Assembly (NCBI GenBank): GCA_964532175.1
Contig: CAZHGP010000008.1
Location: forward strand, 1 to 43,168
Direction of reading: 5' to 3'
Length of the DNA stretch: 43,168 nt
Source of the DNA: JAVZCJ01 sp964532175
GTDB taxonomy: Archaea > Thermoproteota > Nitrososphaeria_A > Caldarchaeales > JAVZCJ01
Under the pieces are notes generated by a model that worked only from the letters and a program-made list of their open reading frames with translations, searched no databases and was not told the DNA's origin. A program made the position numbers and the translations under genes. This document shows, piece by piece, positions 34,183 to 42,510 of this stretch (position 1 is the first letter of the stretch; each line of letters begins with the position of its first letter).

Positions 34183-34878
34183 TTATTTTGAAATTAAAGG
34201 ATAAATTTCTTCTCTTACATAATCAATTAAATCTTTTTCATCTATTTTACTAAAAGCAGTAACTACGCAATTATAAGTTAAACCAATTACCCATCCTTTT
34301 GTAGTAGAAGTATAAACAATGTATAAAATTTTTCCATGTCTTAAATACTCTTCATATAATGAAGAATTCTTTAATGTTTCACCATATAATGAAAGTTTTT
34401 TTATACCTGGTATGTCTAAATCATGGAAAAAAATTACTTTTGTTCCATCAGGGTTTTTTTCATGAAAATCTTTGAGTTTCTCTGAAGAAATTCTTGCTTC
34501 AACTATCGATGCATAATTCATAAATAATATCTGACTTAATATTGAAGCTATCGCATTTGCTTGATGTTTTTCTTGTAAAACAAATAATAGAATTTTATCA
34601 TCATATTCATCAAATATAATAGGGGTTTCGATTGTTTTTATTATAGGTACTTTTTTTCCTCTTTGAGAAATAATTATTGGTTTATCTCTATTAAATAAAG
34701 CTGATAAACTTTTTTCTTTAAGAGAAATATTCTTTATTTCTATTAATATTTCCAATTCTTCATTATTTATTTTAAAAATTTCTGTATGGCTATAATTTTT
34801 TAATTTTAAAGCAATTTCTTCAAGAGATATTTCTTCTTTTATTTCAAATATTTTTCCTGCAAGAACCATTTTTTTCAC
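34183..34878 (-). CDS. Unknown 231-aa protein upstream of the SMC gene
   Basis: I do not recognise this family. It is a soluble mixed alpha/beta protein with no membrane segment or metal cluster. Notable stretches are FNRDKPIIISQRGKKVP (about 83-99), QEKHQANAIASILSQ (about 119-133), FFHDLDIPGIKKLSLYGE (about 168-185) and LYIVYTSTTKGWVIG (about 203-217). It precedes the Smc5/6-like gene on the same strand by 123 bases and may share its transcript. The arrangement of a roughly 25-kDa unknown followed by a short SMC recalls the hp24-sph pair of haloarchaea, but I cannot compare sequences. A role as SMC regulator or partner is inference. Confidence 0.6.
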   Translation of the reverse strand: MKKMVLAGKIFEIKEEISLEEIALKLKNYSHTEIFKINNEELEILIEIKNISLKEKSLSALFNRDKPIIISQRGKKVPIIKTIETPIIFDEYDDKILLFVLQEKHQANAIASILSQILFMNYASIVEARISSEKLKDFHEKNPDGTKVIFFHDLDIPGIKKLSLYGETLKNSSLYEEYLRHGKILYIVYTSTTKGWVIGLTYNCVVTAFSKIDEKDLIDYVREEIYPLISK

Positions 34879-34955
34879 TTTTTATTAAATTTTTATGATT
34901 ATTGATTGTATTTAAAAACTTTAATTAAAGCTTTTTTTCCTATTTTTTGATAAAA

Positions 34956-35375
34956 ATGATAGAAGTAGATGGTTATAAAATTCTTGAAAATTTGCTTTAT
35001 AGTAAAGATCATACATGGGCTAAAATTGAAGGGGATTCTGCAAAAGTTGGAATTACTGATTATGGGCAAAAAACAGCTGGTAAAATAATGTTTGTTAGAT
35101 TTAGACCTAAAGGAACAATTTCTCAAGGACAAGGTATAGGTACAATCGAAACAGCAAAATGGGTTGGTGTAGTAAAATCTCCAGTTTCAGGAGAAATAAT
35201 TGAAATAAATCCTAAATTAAGAAATAATCCAAGTTTAATAAATGAAAGCCCATATGAAGATGGATGGATTGCGATAATAAAATTATCTAAATTTGAGGAA
35301 GATAAAAAGAATTTAATGAATGCAGAAGAAGCAGCTAAATGGCTTAAAGAAGAAATATCAAAATCTAAAAAGTAA
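34956..35375 (+). CDS. Glycine-cleavage H-like protein with the lipoyl lysine
   Basis: 139 residues. GITDYGQK, then GTIETAKWVGVVKSPVSGEI and NESPYEDGWIAIIKL, follow GcvH closely. Lys68 (IETAK) is at the lipoylation position, eleven residues before PVSG. The protein may carry lipoate for glycine cleavage or another lipoate-dependent redox path; no gcvP, gcvT or lipoate ligase is in the window. ATG 34956 is preferred over TTG 34947. It is divergent from the 231-aa gene and is followed after 17 bases by the thioredoxin-fold membrane protein. Confidence 0.85.
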   Translation: MIEVDGYKILENLLYSKDHTWAKIEGDSAKVGITDYGQKTAGKIMFVRFRPKGTISQGQGIGTIETAKWVGVVKSPVSGEIIEINPKLRNNPSLINESPYEDGWIAIIKLSKFEEDKKNLMNAEEAAKWLKEEISKSKK

Positions 35376-35392
35376 TCTTTGGGTAGCTAAAA

Positions 35393-36022
35393 TTGAAAAA
35401 GAAATTTTATAGAATACAAATCGGTATTTCAGCTGGTTTATTTTCAGCTCTCTTTTTATTATTTTTAATTTTACTCATCATAGGATTATCAATTTATCAA
35501 GAATTATTTGCTACTCCATCAAAAACTTTAACAATATCTGAAACAATTACAAATTCTACTTCTTTAATAATTACTTCTCCAACTACTTTAATTTCTGAAA
35601 CAATTACTAGATTAAAAGCTTCAGATGCTTCTTTAATAAGCATAGATGGAAAATCATTTAAAATAAGTGATTATAAAGGAAAAATAATTATCATTGATAT
35701 TATGTCAATTGAAGTTGAGGAATGCAAAATTCAACATTCTTACTTTAAAGAAATCCTTAAAGAATATGGTGATAAAATAGCTATAATATCTTTAGATTAC
35801 AGTGAAAAAGATAATGAAGAAAAATTAAATGCTTATGCTTCTCAAAATGAGATTAAATGGACAATTGTGTATTCTAAAAATATTATTGCTTCTTATCAAG
35901 ATAAAGGTGGTTTACCAACAATTTATATAATCGATAAAGATTTTAATATTGCATATGAAAGACTTGGAGTAGCAAGCATAAGCGATTTAAAAAAGATAAT
36001 CAATTCCTTATTATCAGAATAA
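35393..36022 (+). CDS. Membrane-anchored TlpA/thioredoxin-fold protein with only one active-site Cys
   Basis: An N-terminal helix (about 13-35) anchors the protein, followed by a Ser/Thr-rich outer linker (41-72) and a thioredoxin-like domain (about 76-209). GKSFKISDYKGKIIIIDIM and a later GLPTIYIIDKDF with the cis-Pro loop fit the TlpA/AhpC-TSA group. The usual WCxxC is replaced by IEVEECK, so only Cys111 remains. Thiol-disulfide exchange by the two-Cys mechanism is therefore unlikely. The start is TTG 35393, 17 bases after the H-protein gene, with only a weak GGGTAG upstream. Co-transcription with the H-protein is likely. Confidence 0.75.
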   Translation: MKKKFYRIQIGISAGLFSALFLLFLILLIIGLSIYQELFATPSKTLTISETITNSTSLIITSPTTLISETITRLKASDASLISIDGKSFKISDYKGKIIIIDIMSIEVEECKIQHSYFKEILKEYGDKIAIISLDYSEKDNEEKLNAYASQNEIKWTIVYSKNIIASYQDKGGLPTIYIIDKDFNIAYERLGVASISDLKKIINSLLSE

Positions 36023-36041
36023 TTTTTTAATTTATAAAAAT

Positions 36042-36803
36042 TTATTTACACAAGCTTTCTATTTTTTGATAAATTTTATCTTTTAAAAGTGCTTCAATTG
36101 CTTCCTTTTTGGCTGGATTAAGAATGTATAATCTAAGTTCAAGAATTACTCTATCGCTAGATATTCTTAAAACTCTTACTTCTGGAACTTTTTCAGGAGC
36201 TAGATCGGTTTTAGCAATTTCAGAACTTTTTAACATTATTAATTTAGCCTCATTTATATCTATTTTACTTGGATCTATTTCGATTGGAATTGAAATTAAT
36301 GATATTCCAGGTCTACTCTCATTTTCTATAATGCTATGCAAAAGTAAATTATTTGGAATATTCACTACCACATAATCATGCGTTATTATTGTAGTATATA
36401 ATGAATTTATTTTAATAACTTTACCATTATATTCATTAATTTTTATGACTTCTCCAACTCTAATAATGTCCGATGAATTTATCATAAAATATGCAAATAC
36501 ATTAGATAAAATATCTCTTAAAGAAATAATCAATCCAAGTATTAAAGCAGAATAAATAATTATACTTAATGAAAAATCTATGCCAAAGAAATTGCAAAAT
36601 TCTCTAAATAATATTATAAAGCTAATAATCCATATTATTATGCTTCCTATTAAATCAATTCTATAAGCAATAGATTTATTTATCGCTATTATACCTTTTA
36701 TAATAATCTTTCTGAAAATTAAGTATATTATGAGTGTTATTATGATAATTATTAATGAAGTTATAATTATTGGTAAATATTCCATTATAGAAAATGAAAA
36801 CAA
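36042..36803 (-). CDS. Small mechanosensitive channel, MscS family
   Basis: Three or four N-terminal helices, then the pore helix with ILGLIISLRDILSNVFAYFMI, then the beta domain starting IRVGEVIKINEYNGKVIKINSLYTTI and VVNIPNNLLL. This matches the minimal MscS core. It releases solutes on hypo-osmotic shock. The frame extends to TTG 36839, but a GAGGAG ribosome site at about 36810-36815 ends six bases before TTG 36803, so that start (253 aa) is favoured; ATG 36785 is another option. It is convergent with the TlpA-like gene. Confidence 0.88.
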   Translation of the reverse strand: MFSFSIMEYLPIIITSLIIIIITLIIYLIFRKIIIKGIIAINKSIAYRIDLIGSIIIWIISFIILFREFCNFFGIDFSLSIIIYSALILGLIISLRDILSNVFAYFMINSSDIIRVGEVIKINEYNGKVIKINSLYTTIITHDYVVVNIPNNLLLHSIIENESRPGISLISIPIEIDPSKIDINEAKLIMLKSSEIAKTDLAPEKVPEVRVLRISSDRVILELRLYILNPAKKEAIEALLKDKIYQKIESLCK

Positions 36804-36931
36804 GCTCCTCTCCTCAAATAAAAATATATTCTTAAACAATTTATATAAAACTATTAATATTTATATCCGATTTTTTTAAAGTTTAATAAAAGATAAATCG
36901 AAATTATTTTTGAAAATATATTCTTTTAAGT

Positions 36932-37123
36932 TCATATCATTTTTTCTTCTTCTTCAAGTTTTGAAGTTATGATTATTTTTGCAGTTCTACCTCTAATTTT
37001 CTTTATTACATAATATCCGCAAGAAGGGCATCTTGTATCGCTTATTCTTTTAGAAACTTTTTCCTCTTCAAAAATAAATCCACATTTTAAGCATTGGTAT
37101 AATATTTTTCTTTCACTACTCAT
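36932..37123 (-). CDS. rpoP: DNA-directed RNA polymerase subunit P (Rpo12)
   Basis: A 63-residue archaeal RNA polymerase subunit, homologous to eukaryotic Rpb12. The zinc ribbon is YQCLKCGFIF ... TRCPSCGYYVIKKIRGRTAK, with two C-x2-C knuckles 20 residues apart. It stabilises the Rpo3/Rpo10/Rpo11 assembly platform. TTG 37135 is in frame, but ATG 37123 with GGCGAG upstream is the likelier start. It is longer than typical at the N-terminus (MSSERKI) and carries an acidic tail LEEEEKMI. Confidence 0.88.
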   Translation of the reverse strand: MSSERKILYQCLKCGFIFEEEKVSKRISDTRCPSCGYYVIKKIRGRTAKIIITSKLEEEEKMI

Positions 37124-37309
37124 ATTTCTCGCCAAAAATAACCTTATTATATTCTAATTCCTCTTTCTGGAAGAAGGATATAAACCTTTTTATCTCAAAA
37201 CTAATAACTTCTTTTTAAAAGATATAAGATTTTTTATTTACTCTTTTACTTTTTCTTATATTAAATTCTTATTATCATTTTACAAAAAAGTTAAAAAATA
37301 TGGTTAAAT

Positions 37310-37840
37310 TTAAAATAAAGAATGTAAAGTATAATGTATTAAAAACAATTCTAACATAGCTGATATTAACAAAATAAAATAGACAATCATTAATTTATTA
37401 ATTGAAAGACTTTTCTCTAAAGTAAATTTTATCGCTAAAAATATTGAATAGAATTCTAAAATTCCATGAGGCAAGGAAAAAATTATAAATAAAAGCACAT
37501 CCATTAAGTTAGCTTTTAAAATATTCGTAGTTCTTATAATACTAATAGAGAAAAAAATTATAGTAAAAAATAATGCAAAAGTTTTTGGATGTTCAAGAAC
37601 CATATATTCAAATTCACGACGTGGTAAAAAATCTACGACTCTTACATAAAATGACATACCAATTATTATTATTGAAACAACTATGATATTATGCAAGAAT
37701 ATTTCTAAAAAACCTAATATTTTATCTGATAGTATTATTTTATATGCATATTTAAAAATAATCACATTTTCAATATACCCTAGTAAAAGAAAAAGAAGGA
37801 ACACAAATCCTAAAAGAATTGTTTCAACCTTTTTATGCAT
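37310..37840 (-). CDS. SpoIIM/DUF95-like membrane protein
   Basis: 176 residues with about five helices. The motif SLPHGILEFYSIFLAIKF (about residues 127-144) is the hallmark of the SpoIIM (DUF95) family, whose bacterial members take part in membrane remodelling in spores; archaeal homologues have no known role. Another conserved point is the helix starting LEIFLHNIIVVSIIIIG. It follows the CYTH gene by 15 bases, so the two are probably co-transcribed. Confidence 0.75.
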   Translation of the reverse strand: MHKKVETILLGFVFLLFLLLGYIENVIIFKYAYKIILSDKILGFLEIFLHNIIVVSIIIIGMSFYVRVVDFLPRREFEYMVLEHPKTFALFFTIIFFSISIIRTTNILKANLMDVLLFIIFSLPHGILEFYSIFLAIKFTLEKSLSINKLMIVYFILLISAMLELFLIHYTLHSLF

Positions 37841-37855
37841 TTTGAATTCACTATG

Positions 37856-38398
37856 TTAAATTTTTTCTAATAAAAGTTCTAAATAAGATTTTATAGTTAT
37901 AGAACTTTTTGGAATATTTATTTTTTCAAATATCTTAATAAGTTTTTCTTCAATCATTTTTATAGTAGCTTCATTTTCTATTTCTTCTTCTATTTCTATG
38001 AAATATCCTAAGTCTTTTACTTCATCCATATAAATAGAAGTACTCCCTAGAATATACTTCTCTCTTTTTTTAGAAATAATTGCTACTGGTTTAAATCCTA
38101 GCTTAAGGAATATTTCTTTAGTATTTTCAAAATTTTCAATTTCGGTTTGAATTTCTAATCTTGTTTTTGATATTTTACTTATTTTTGCTCCTTTATATGT
38201 AAGATAACTTTTTCCATTTGTTTTTCGAATTCTTAAAGCTTCATCAGTTTTAGAAAAATCTCTTAATGGATGTTGAAAATAAATATCTTCCTCCAAAGTT
38301 TTAGATATTAATTTACTTCCTAAGCTTAATATTCTATTTTTCACTTCCATAAATTTTTCAAAATTTTCAATTCTTGCTTTAAATTCAACTTCAATCAT
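37856..38398 (-). CDS. CYTH-domain protein (CyaB/ThTPase-like)
   Basis: The N-terminal MIEVEFKARI carries the ExExK motif of the CYTH triphosphate-tunnel fold. Further basic and acidic strands include EALRIRKTNGKSYLTYKG, KTRLEIQTEIE and YMDEVKDLGYFIEIEEE, giving the full barrel. CYTH proteins bind a triphosphate with a divalent metal; activities include adenylate cyclase (class IV), thiamin triphosphatase and tripolyphosphatase. The 180-residue length is typical of archaeal CyaB-like members. The activity cannot be assigned. It leads a two-gene unit with the SpoIIM-like protein. Confidence 0.88.
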   Translation of the reverse strand: MIEVEFKARIENFEKFMEVKNRILSLGSKLISKTLEEDIYFQHPLRDFSKTDEALRIRKTNGKSYLTYKGAKISKISKTRLEIQTEIENFENTKEIFLKLGFKPVAIISKKREKYILGSTSIYMDEVKDLGYFIEIEEEIENEATIKMIEEKLIKIFEKINIPKSSITIKSYLELLLEKI

Positions 38399-38481
38399 AT
38401 TTTATTCATCTTTATGCCTTTTTTTATTTTAACTTTTTATAAAAAATATTTACAAAAGCAATAATATTAATTTTGTTAAAA

Positions 38482-39429
38482 ATGAATAATAATATAAAAT
38501 TTGGATTAAGAATACCAACTTTTCCAATAAATGATAGTAGAGGAAGAAAATTCGTAGAAGAAATAATAAAATTTCTAAAGGAAATAGGAGAATATTTTGA
38601 TTCAGGTTGGGTTGATGATCATTTTGTTCCATGGGCAACATTTCTTTCTCCTAAAGTTGATCATTTAGAATGTTGGACAACAATATCTTATCTTTCAGGT
38701 ATGTTTAGTAAAATGAAATTTGGAAGTATCGTATTATGTAATTCATATAGAAATCCTGCATTAGTTGCTAAAATGTCTTCTACGCTTAATGTTCTTACAA
38801 ATGGTAGATTTATATTAGGAATTGGTGCAGGTTGGAAAGAAGATGAATATATAGCTTATGGATATGATTTTCCAAAACCTTTCATAAGGATTAAACAATT
38901 GGAAGAAGCAGTTCAAATAATAAAATTATTATGGAGTAAAGATAATGTTACTTTTAATGGGAAATATTATAAGATTAAAAATGCTTATTGTAATCCAAAA
39001 CCTATCACACCTATGCCATTAATGATTGGTGGAGGAGGAGAAAAATTAACTTTGAAAGTTGTTGCTAAATATGCTGATTGGTGGAATTTAGCAAATCCTA
39101 CTTTAGAAGAATATAGAAGAAAAGCAGAGATATTAAGAGAACATTGTGAAAAAGTTGGTAGGAATTATAATGAGATAAAGAAAACAATTGCAGGATTAAT
39201 ATCGATAGCTGAAAATTATGATAAAGCATATAAATTGGCTTTAGAAAGCCCTTATGTTAGTAAAGAAAATATTAAAATTGTTTTTGTTGGAGATCCCGAT
39301 ACTATTATAGAAAAAATTATTGATTTTGTTAGTGAAGGAGTAGAATACTTCATATTTAGATTTCTTGATTTTCCAAAAACTAATGGAGCAAAAATATTTA
39401 TCGAAAAAGTGATGACAGAATTCGAATAA
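38482..39429 (+). CDS. LLM-class (luciferase-like) flavin/F420-dependent oxidoreductase
   Basis: 315 residues with the bacterial-luciferase barrel: FGLRIPTFP at the start, DSGWVDDHF, then GSIVLCNSYRNPALVAKMSSTLN, LGIGAGWKEDEY and MPLMIGGGGEKLTLKVVAKYAD. These spellings are common in F420-dependent archaeal members, but FMN cannot be excluded. The substrate is unknown. ATG 38482 is chosen over TTG 38473. It stands alone, divergent from the CYTH gene. Confidence 0.88.
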   Translation: MNNNIKFGLRIPTFPINDSRGRKFVEEIIKFLKEIGEYFDSGWVDDHFVPWATFLSPKVDHLECWTTISYLSGMFSKMKFGSIVLCNSYRNPALVAKMSSTLNVLTNGRFILGIGAGWKEDEYIAYGYDFPKPFIRIKQLEEAVQIIKLLWSKDNVTFNGKYYKIKNAYCNPKPITPMPLMIGGGGEKLTLKVVAKYADWWNLANPTLEEYRRKAEILREHCEKVGRNYNEIKKTIAGLISIAENYDKAYKLALESPYVSKENIKIVFVGDPDTIIEKIIDFVSEGVEYFIFRFLDFPKTNGAKIFIEKVMTEFE

Positions 39430-39469
39430 TGGGTAGAATATAGAAAATAATTAAAAATTTAAGAGAAGC

Positions 39470-40306
39470 TTAAATAGACAAATTTATTACTTTAAAATAT
39501 AATAAAATAATTGCTATTAATGATCCAAAAGCAATAGCAAAAAGATTTACTACGTTATTATCTAACCATTTATATCCACGTAAATACAATGTTTCTTTAT
39601 TGCAATGAATTTTTTTCTCTGTTTCTTTTCCACAATATTGACATTTATACATTGCTTGAATGGTAGCTCCTAAGAAGCTATCAAATGATGAACCTAGAAA
39701 ACCACTTATAATTGTTAATATAAGAATATTTATAAAAAAATCTATTTTAGGATAAAAAATTGTTGCAGTAATTGAAATAAAGAAAGCACTCATAATTTGT
39801 GCAAATTCGCCAAGTATAGATATTCCTCCAGATGTACCTGCTGGAACTTTCTTTTTTAAATTTGTTATTAATCTAGGCTCACCTTTATACAATAACCCTA
39901 TTTCAGTTGCAAGTGTATCTGCCAATGCTGTTACAACTGCTCCAAAGAAACCTGCTATATAAAATAATTTAAATGATCCATCATCAAAAGCCATAATGAA
40001 GGCAAAAATGGCAGGTATAACTCCATTTGCTGATACATTTTTCCAACTTCTTGCACCTCTTTTCTCTTCAGCTACACCTTTTTTCCTTTTATATTCATAT
40101 TTATATTTTGTAAATATACCAGAAACTAAATGAAAAACTAATAATGGAATGAATAAAAATTCTCCTCCAGAAGCATATACAGTAAATCCTACTATAAAAC
40201 CAGCTATTAAACCAGTTAAATCTACTATTGCTATTTTATATGAAATAGCACCAAATAAACCTACAACAATAGTCGCTTTAACAATTTGAAAAATAAAAGA
40301 AGACAT
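39470..40306 (-). CDS. DUF92 (TMEM19/VTE6-like) membrane protein
   Basis: 278 residues with about seven helices. GVAEEKRGARSWKNVSANGVIP, ALADTLATEIGLLYKGEPRLIT and KVPAGTSGGISILGE are the conserved DUF92 blocks. A plant and cyanobacterial member of this family (VTE6) is a phytyl-phosphate kinase, so an isoprenoid-phosphate kinase role is plausible. A polar loop has CQYCGKETEKKIHC, a possible metal site not usual for VTE6. It is the last gene of a minus-strand cluster that also contains the UbiA-type ether-lipid enzyme, which supports an isoprenoid link; this is inference. Confidence 0.85.
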   Translation of the reverse strand: MSSFIFQIVKATIVVGLFGAISYKIAIVDLTGLIAGFIVGFTVYASGGEFLFIPLLVFHLVSGIFTKYKYEYKRKKGVAEEKRGARSWKNVSANGVIPAIFAFIMAFDDGSFKLFYIAGFFGAVVTALADTLATEIGLLYKGEPRLITNLKKKVPAGTSGGISILGEFAQIMSAFFISITATIFYPKIDFFINILILTIISGFLGSSFDSFLGATIQAMYKCQYCGKETEKKIHCNKETLYLRGYKWLDNNVVNLFAIAFGSLIAIILLYFKVINLSI

Positions 40307-40342
40307 TATAACATCTCCTTTTAATTTATTTCAAAAAAGTCT

Positions 40343-41650
40343 TTATTTAAATAGTTTTTCTTTTATATATTCTTCTAAATTTTCCAATTTTATTCTTATT
40401 TGTTCTTTCTTTTCCAAATCTCTTAAAGAAATAGTATTACTTTCTTTTTCTTCAGGACCAGCTATTATTAAGTATTTATAACCAAGTTTACTATAATGCT
40501 CTATTATTGAAGAAATTTTCTTTTTCGATATATCGATTTCTGCTCCTATGCCTAATTTTCTAATTTCTTGCAATACTTTTAAAAGATAACCAACACTATC
40601 ATCGCTTATACTAAAAGCAACCATCTTTTTCTTACTATCTTTAGGATAAATTTTTTTACTAATAAAATATTCTTGTAATCTAGTTATCCCTATAGCACAT
40701 CCAACTGCAGGCGTATCTTTTCCACCAAATAGAGAAATAAGTTTATCATATCTTCCTCCTCCATTTAATGCTAAAGAAGAATCTGGAACATATTGCTCAA
40801 ATATCATTCCAGTATAATATTCTAATCCTCTTGCAAAAGCTAACTTTACATTGAAGACATTACTTACTCCACTTTCTATGGCAATGTTAATTATTTCTTC
40901 AAGATTTTCCAATTTTTTTAATGCTACAGGCCATGAAGATAATATTTCATGCCCTTTTTTGAATACTTCATTAATTTCTCCTGAAATATTTAATAATCGC
41001 TCTATAATTTCTATTAAATCTTTTATATTCTTATCTTCATTTGATTTTTTTATAAGAGAAAATGCTTGCTCATATTTTTTTTGATCCATAAGAGATAAAA
41101 CTTTATCTTGTACTTCCTCACTTATTTTATATTCTTCCATAATACTTCTTAATATTCCAACATGTCCAATTTTGAAATAATGATTTTTAATATTAAGTCT
41201 ATTAAAAACATCATTAGAAATTATTAAAATTTCTGCATCTGCGATTGGTTTGTCACTTCCAATTAATTCAAAACCACCATGCCAAAATCTCCTTTTTCTT
41301 CCCCATTGTGGTTCATCATAACGATAACAATCTGCTATATATCCTAAACGAAGTGGCAAAGGAGAATTTTTTAATTTTGTTGCTACTAATCTTGCTACTG
41401 GAGCTGTCATTTCAGGTCTTAAAACCATTTTCCTTTTATGCTTATCTTCAAATACAAACATTCTTTCTCTTATTTCTTCTCCAGATTTTGCTTCAAACAA
41501 TTCATAGAATTCAATAGTAGGTGTTTCAATTTCTTCATAACCATATAAGAAAAAACATTTTCTTATTTCTTCTTCTATCCATCTTTTAATTTTCATTTCT
41601 TCAGGAAGTAAATCATCCATTCCTCTAGGAGTAGAAATAATATTAGGCAT
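40343..41650 (-). CDS. hisS: Histidyl-tRNA synthetase
   Basis: 435 residues, class II. TPRGMDDLLPEEM opens the chain, motif 2 is YRYDEPQWGRKRRFWHGGFE, and the histidine loop GLEYYTGMIFEQY with GGGRYDKLISLFGG and motif 3 VGCAIGITRL are intact. A C-terminal anticodon-binding domain spans about 335-435. In motif 2 the Gln that contacts histidine in E. coli (Gln127) is His here, an unusual change. GTG 41659 is in frame, but GGTGG five bases before ATG 41650 favours the latter. The start overlaps the end of the UbiA-type gene by eight bases, implying coupling. Confidence 0.95.
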   Translation of the reverse strand: MPNIISTPRGMDDLLPEEMKIKRWIEEEIRKCFFLYGYEEIETPTIEFYELFEAKSGEEIRERMFVFEDKHKRKMVLRPEMTAPVARLVATKLKNSPLPLRLGYIADCYRYDEPQWGRKRRFWHGGFELIGSDKPIADAEILIISNDVFNRLNIKNHYFKIGHVGILRSIMEEYKISEEVQDKVLSLMDQKKYEQAFSLIKKSNEDKNIKDLIEIIERLLNISGEINEVFKKGHEILSSWPVALKKLENLEEIINIAIESGVSNVFNVKLAFARGLEYYTGMIFEQYVPDSSLALNGGGRYDKLISLFGGKDTPAVGCAIGITRLQEYFISKKIYPKDSKKKMVAFSISDDSVGYLLKVLQEIRKLGIGAEIDISKKKISSIIEHYSKLGYKYLIIAGPEEKESNTISLRDLEKKEQIRIKLENLEEYIKEKLFK

Positions 41651-42500
41651 AGAATCCACCCACTAGAAAGGCTAATAATGCTGTAAGCATCCATATTAAA
41701 ACAATTTTCTTAATTTTTAAAGAGTTTTCTTTTGTTGGATTTTTTATAATTTTATAAGAAGAAAAAATAAAACCAAAATCAGTTAAAATTATTAATGGAA
41801 TATAAAAAAGAGGATAAACTAAATTATAAATTAAGGGAATAAAACTCAATAATATAGCTATAATAAAGAATATAGCTCCAATTTTAGCTGCAGTTTTATT
41901 TCCATATAATCTAGCAATAGATTTAATATCTTTAATAGCATCCCCTTCAACATCTGCTATACCTTTAATAATTTCTCTACCAGTATTTGCAATAAAAGCA
42001 GTTATTGAAAATAAAGCTATTCTCAGAGTAATTTCACCATCGCTTATTAATCCTCCATAAAAAAATGGAGCTGATACACATAAACTAACTATCATATTTC
42101 CTATTAAACCAGTTTTCTTTAATTTCCAATTATATAGAAAAGAAGCAATATAGAAAAAACTAGCTATTATTAAACAAGTATATGATATTAATAATGATGA
42201 AAATAAACCAATTATAGCTAAAATAAAAGCAAATATAATTGCTTCTCTTACATTTACTATTTTTGATGGAAGAGGTTTACTAGGAGCATTTATAGAATCT
42301 ATTTCTCTATCAAAATAATCATTTAAAATCATTGAACTTGAATTTAATGAATAAGCTGTTAAACCGCCTAAAATAATATCTTTTAAAAATAAATTTTTCT
42401 TTTGAGAAGCAAGAATTCCAACTAATACTGCAATAAACATTAATAAACCATTTATAGATCGAGTCATTTTAAATAATCCAATAATTTTCTTTTTTAACAT
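41643..42500 (-). CDS. UbiA-family digeranylgeranylglyceryl phosphate synthase
   Basis: Adds the second geranylgeranyl chain to geranylgeranylglyceryl phosphate in archaeal ether-lipid synthesis, at the membrane. Two Asp-rich motifs bind the prenyl pyrophosphate: NDYFDREIDSINAPSKPLP (60-78) and IADVEGDAIKDIKSIARLYG (second half). About eight helices over 285 residues. This spelling is typical of archaeal DGGGP synthases rather than of menaquinone or heme-O enzymes. Ten bases separate it from the EndA-like gene upstream. Confidence 0.9.
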   Translation of the reverse strand: MLKKKIIGLFKMTRSINGLLMFIAVLVGILASQKKNLFLKDIILGGLTAYSLNSSSMILNDYFDREIDSINAPSKPLPSKIVNVREAIIFAFILAIIGLFSSLLISYTCLIIASFFYIASFLYNWKLKKTGLIGNMIVSLCVSAPFFYGGLISDGEITLRIALFSITAFIANTGREIIKGIADVEGDAIKDIKSIARLYGNKTAAKIGAIFFIIAILLSFIPLIYNLVYPLFYIPLIILTDFGFIFSSYKIIKNPTKENSLKIKKIVLIWMLTALLAFLVGGFYA

Positions 42501-42510
42501 TTTAGATACT

